DNA from: Zygaena filipendulae | Lineage: Eukaryota > Arthropoda > Insecta > Lepidoptera > Zygaenidae | Assembly: GCA_907165275.2 (NCBI GenBank) | Contig: OU015657.1 | Location: 13,291,001 to 13,355,000, forward strand | DNA length: 64,000 nt | Direction of reading: 5' to 3' | Shown here: in pieces, positions 62,894-64,000 of the stretch | Layout of the letters: each line of letters opens with the position of its first letter | Numbering within the stretch: the first letter of the stretch is position 1 | Translations under genes and position numbers: made by a program | The notes under the pieces: model-generated | What the model was told of the DNA's origin: nothing | The model's database searches: none | What the model saw: only the letters and a program-made list of their open reading frames with translations

Positions 62894-63312
62894 ACTAGCT
62901 GTCCACCCGCGGTTTTACTCCAGTCAATTATGGAACTCACGAACTCTGTGTCGCCCCGAACATGGCCCTTATTCACTATGACCATAACGCGACGCGTTAA
63001 GATAAAGCGCCACTTAAATTGCTTTTCCCTCGTGTTCGAAGAAGTTTCACTATAAAAAATATATTAACTTACAACGTTTCTTTTGTCATAAAGAATATAA
63101 ATTTCTTATATTTTTGCATCTGGAGCGTTTGGGATTGGGTTTTTGGGACGCGCGTTATGGGCAAGGAATGTTGTTGGTCATAGTGAATGAGGGCCCAGTA
63201 CTCTGTCACTCGGGGATAGGTACATGACGTGTCTTCTTATGAGTGGATGATTTTTTTGAATCCGTTCAGTAGTTGTAAAGATTACCTTCTACTACCAACC
63301 TTACAAACTCAT
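62894..63312 (+). repeat. Short repeat family A copy split by a MITE
   Basis: Head ACTAGCTGTCCACCCGCGG and body up to 62963, then the MITE 62964-63196. Family-like sequence resumes (AATCCGTTCAGTAGTTGTAAAG at about 63260) and ends near TTACAAACTCATAA. The insertion shows that this MITE was mobile after the family A copy had landed. Confidence 0.55.
62964..63196. mobile_element. MITE with GGCCCTTATTCACTATGACC ends, copy 2
   Basis: Left end GGCCCTTATTCACTATGACC and right end GGTCATAGTGAATGAGGGCC are inverted repeats with one mismatch. Inside, CATAACGCGACGCG and GACGCGCGTTATG recur near the ends as in copy 1 (20602-20812). 233 bp, non-coding. No unambiguous target duplication. Confidence 0.75.
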
Positions 63313-63937
63313 AAAATAGACGAAGTTTAAGCCGCAGGGGCAGTAGCTAGTGCTATTTAAGTCAGTTATTGTCAAATACTTAATTATGGACATAGGTACC
63401 TACAACTACAATGAACGCTAGGGCACTAATTCAAACTTCACGGTTTTTCTCTAATAAATTTGTTGTTTCATTTCTTGCGTTTTCTTCTTTACACAGACAC
63501 TGGCAACTGTTTCTGGTTTTTTAAAAGCAAATAGCCGGATGATCTCCAGACAGAACACTTAGGTTGGTACCTACTAGGGCATCTTCAAATATCCCATGAC
63601 ATTCGACAGCATAGAATTAAACGCTAGTGGTTGCGACGCCGTGAATTATAACTTAAACAATACAACGGCCCATATAAAGGCTTAGGAGGCTTATCTGAGA
63701 CGTTTAGGGGTCCGCGGGCACAGATCTTGAGGGCCTAATTGCCGCCGGAGGCCCTCGGCGGTGCCATTAATATGAGTTAGTACATTACGCTCTTATCTCA
63801 GTGTGCGGAACCAAGGGTCCCTTGAGCTGATATAATTGTTATTTTTATTATAAGTCAATTAGTTGGTCAAGTTGGTTAGTAATTTTATATTTCAAGCGTT
63901 CAAACGAACCTATACCAGTATTTCTTGCGATGTCACG
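63313..63937. other. Non-coding stretch with GC-rich block
   Basis: No gene. About 63650-63830 is GC-rich, with a hairpin-capable core (CCGCCGGAGGCCCTCGGCGG) next to GGCCTAATTGCC and CCATTAATATGAG. A candidate conserved regulatory element. Confidence 0.35.
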
Positions 63938-64000
63938 GGCAGGAATCCTGAGATAAAGGTACCGTGTGTCCTTTCTGTAACCTTGACAATGTGTATGCGA
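63938..64000 (+). repeat. Short repeat family A copy, cut by window end
   Basis: GGCAGGAATCCTGAGATAAA, GGTACCGTGTGTCCTTTC and TAACCTTGACAATGTGTATG follow the family body order. The rest lies beyond the window. Confidence 0.55.

Overview
The window looks like moth or butterfly (Lepidoptera) nuclear DNA. It is AT-rich and non-coding over long stretches, peppered with GTAGGTA-type motifs, and full of interspersed repeats that start with an ACTAGCTG..CGCGGTTTCACCCGCG head and end in TTATAATATTAGTAGGAT, a pattern I associate with lepidopteran genomes. I do not see a single convincing host protein-coding exon. The only confident host-type gene is a tRNA-Val(AAC) on the minus strand (55992-56064). 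The window is therefore an intergenic region or a very large intron shaped by transposable elements. The species cannot be named from the sequence.

Layout. 1-6059: non-coding, with MITE-like and short repeat fragments. 6060-14588: a complete BEL/Pao LTR retrotransposon (BEL1) with an intact 1749-codon gag-pol, 434-bp LTRs differing at one base, and a 5-bp target duplication. A Tc1/mariner-like DNA transposon (12363-13982) is nested between pol and the 3' LTR. 14589-26879: non-coding, with LINE tails, two MITEs and several short repeats. 26880-33715: a second, different BEL/Pao element (BEL2) with identical 225-bp LTRs and a 5-bp target duplication; its gag-pol frame is broken once, in a five-A run. 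33716-48861: non-coding, with tRNA-derived SINEs, a cluster of palindromic MITEs at 36.0-38.1 kb, many short repeats and GC-rich islands. 48862-53979: a giant inverted-repeat element. 53980-64000: the tRNA gene, a SINE fragment, short repeats, a nested MITE and GC-rich islands.

The most unusual object is the 5.1-kb inverted repeat at 48862-53979. Its two arms (about 1.73 and 1.58 kb) each carry a near-identical cap of about 430 bp followed by a tandem array of about 154-bp units. The loop between them is a further array of 12 units of 149-150 bp. A 9-bp direct repeat lies outside both ends. This resembles Drosophila Foldback (FB) and long-TIR Mutator-like elements in architecture and duplication length, but no coding sequence is present and I do not recognise the family. 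The array types share motifs, so they may descend from one roughly 150-bp monomer.

No genes here form an operon or pathway. The functional units are the retroelement polyproteins (capsid, protease, reverse transcriptase, RNase H, integrase), the Tc1 transposase and the tRNA. GC-rich islands between the repeats, some with homeodomain-type TAATTA/CAATTA cores, could be host cis-regulatory DNA, but this needs cross-species alignment.
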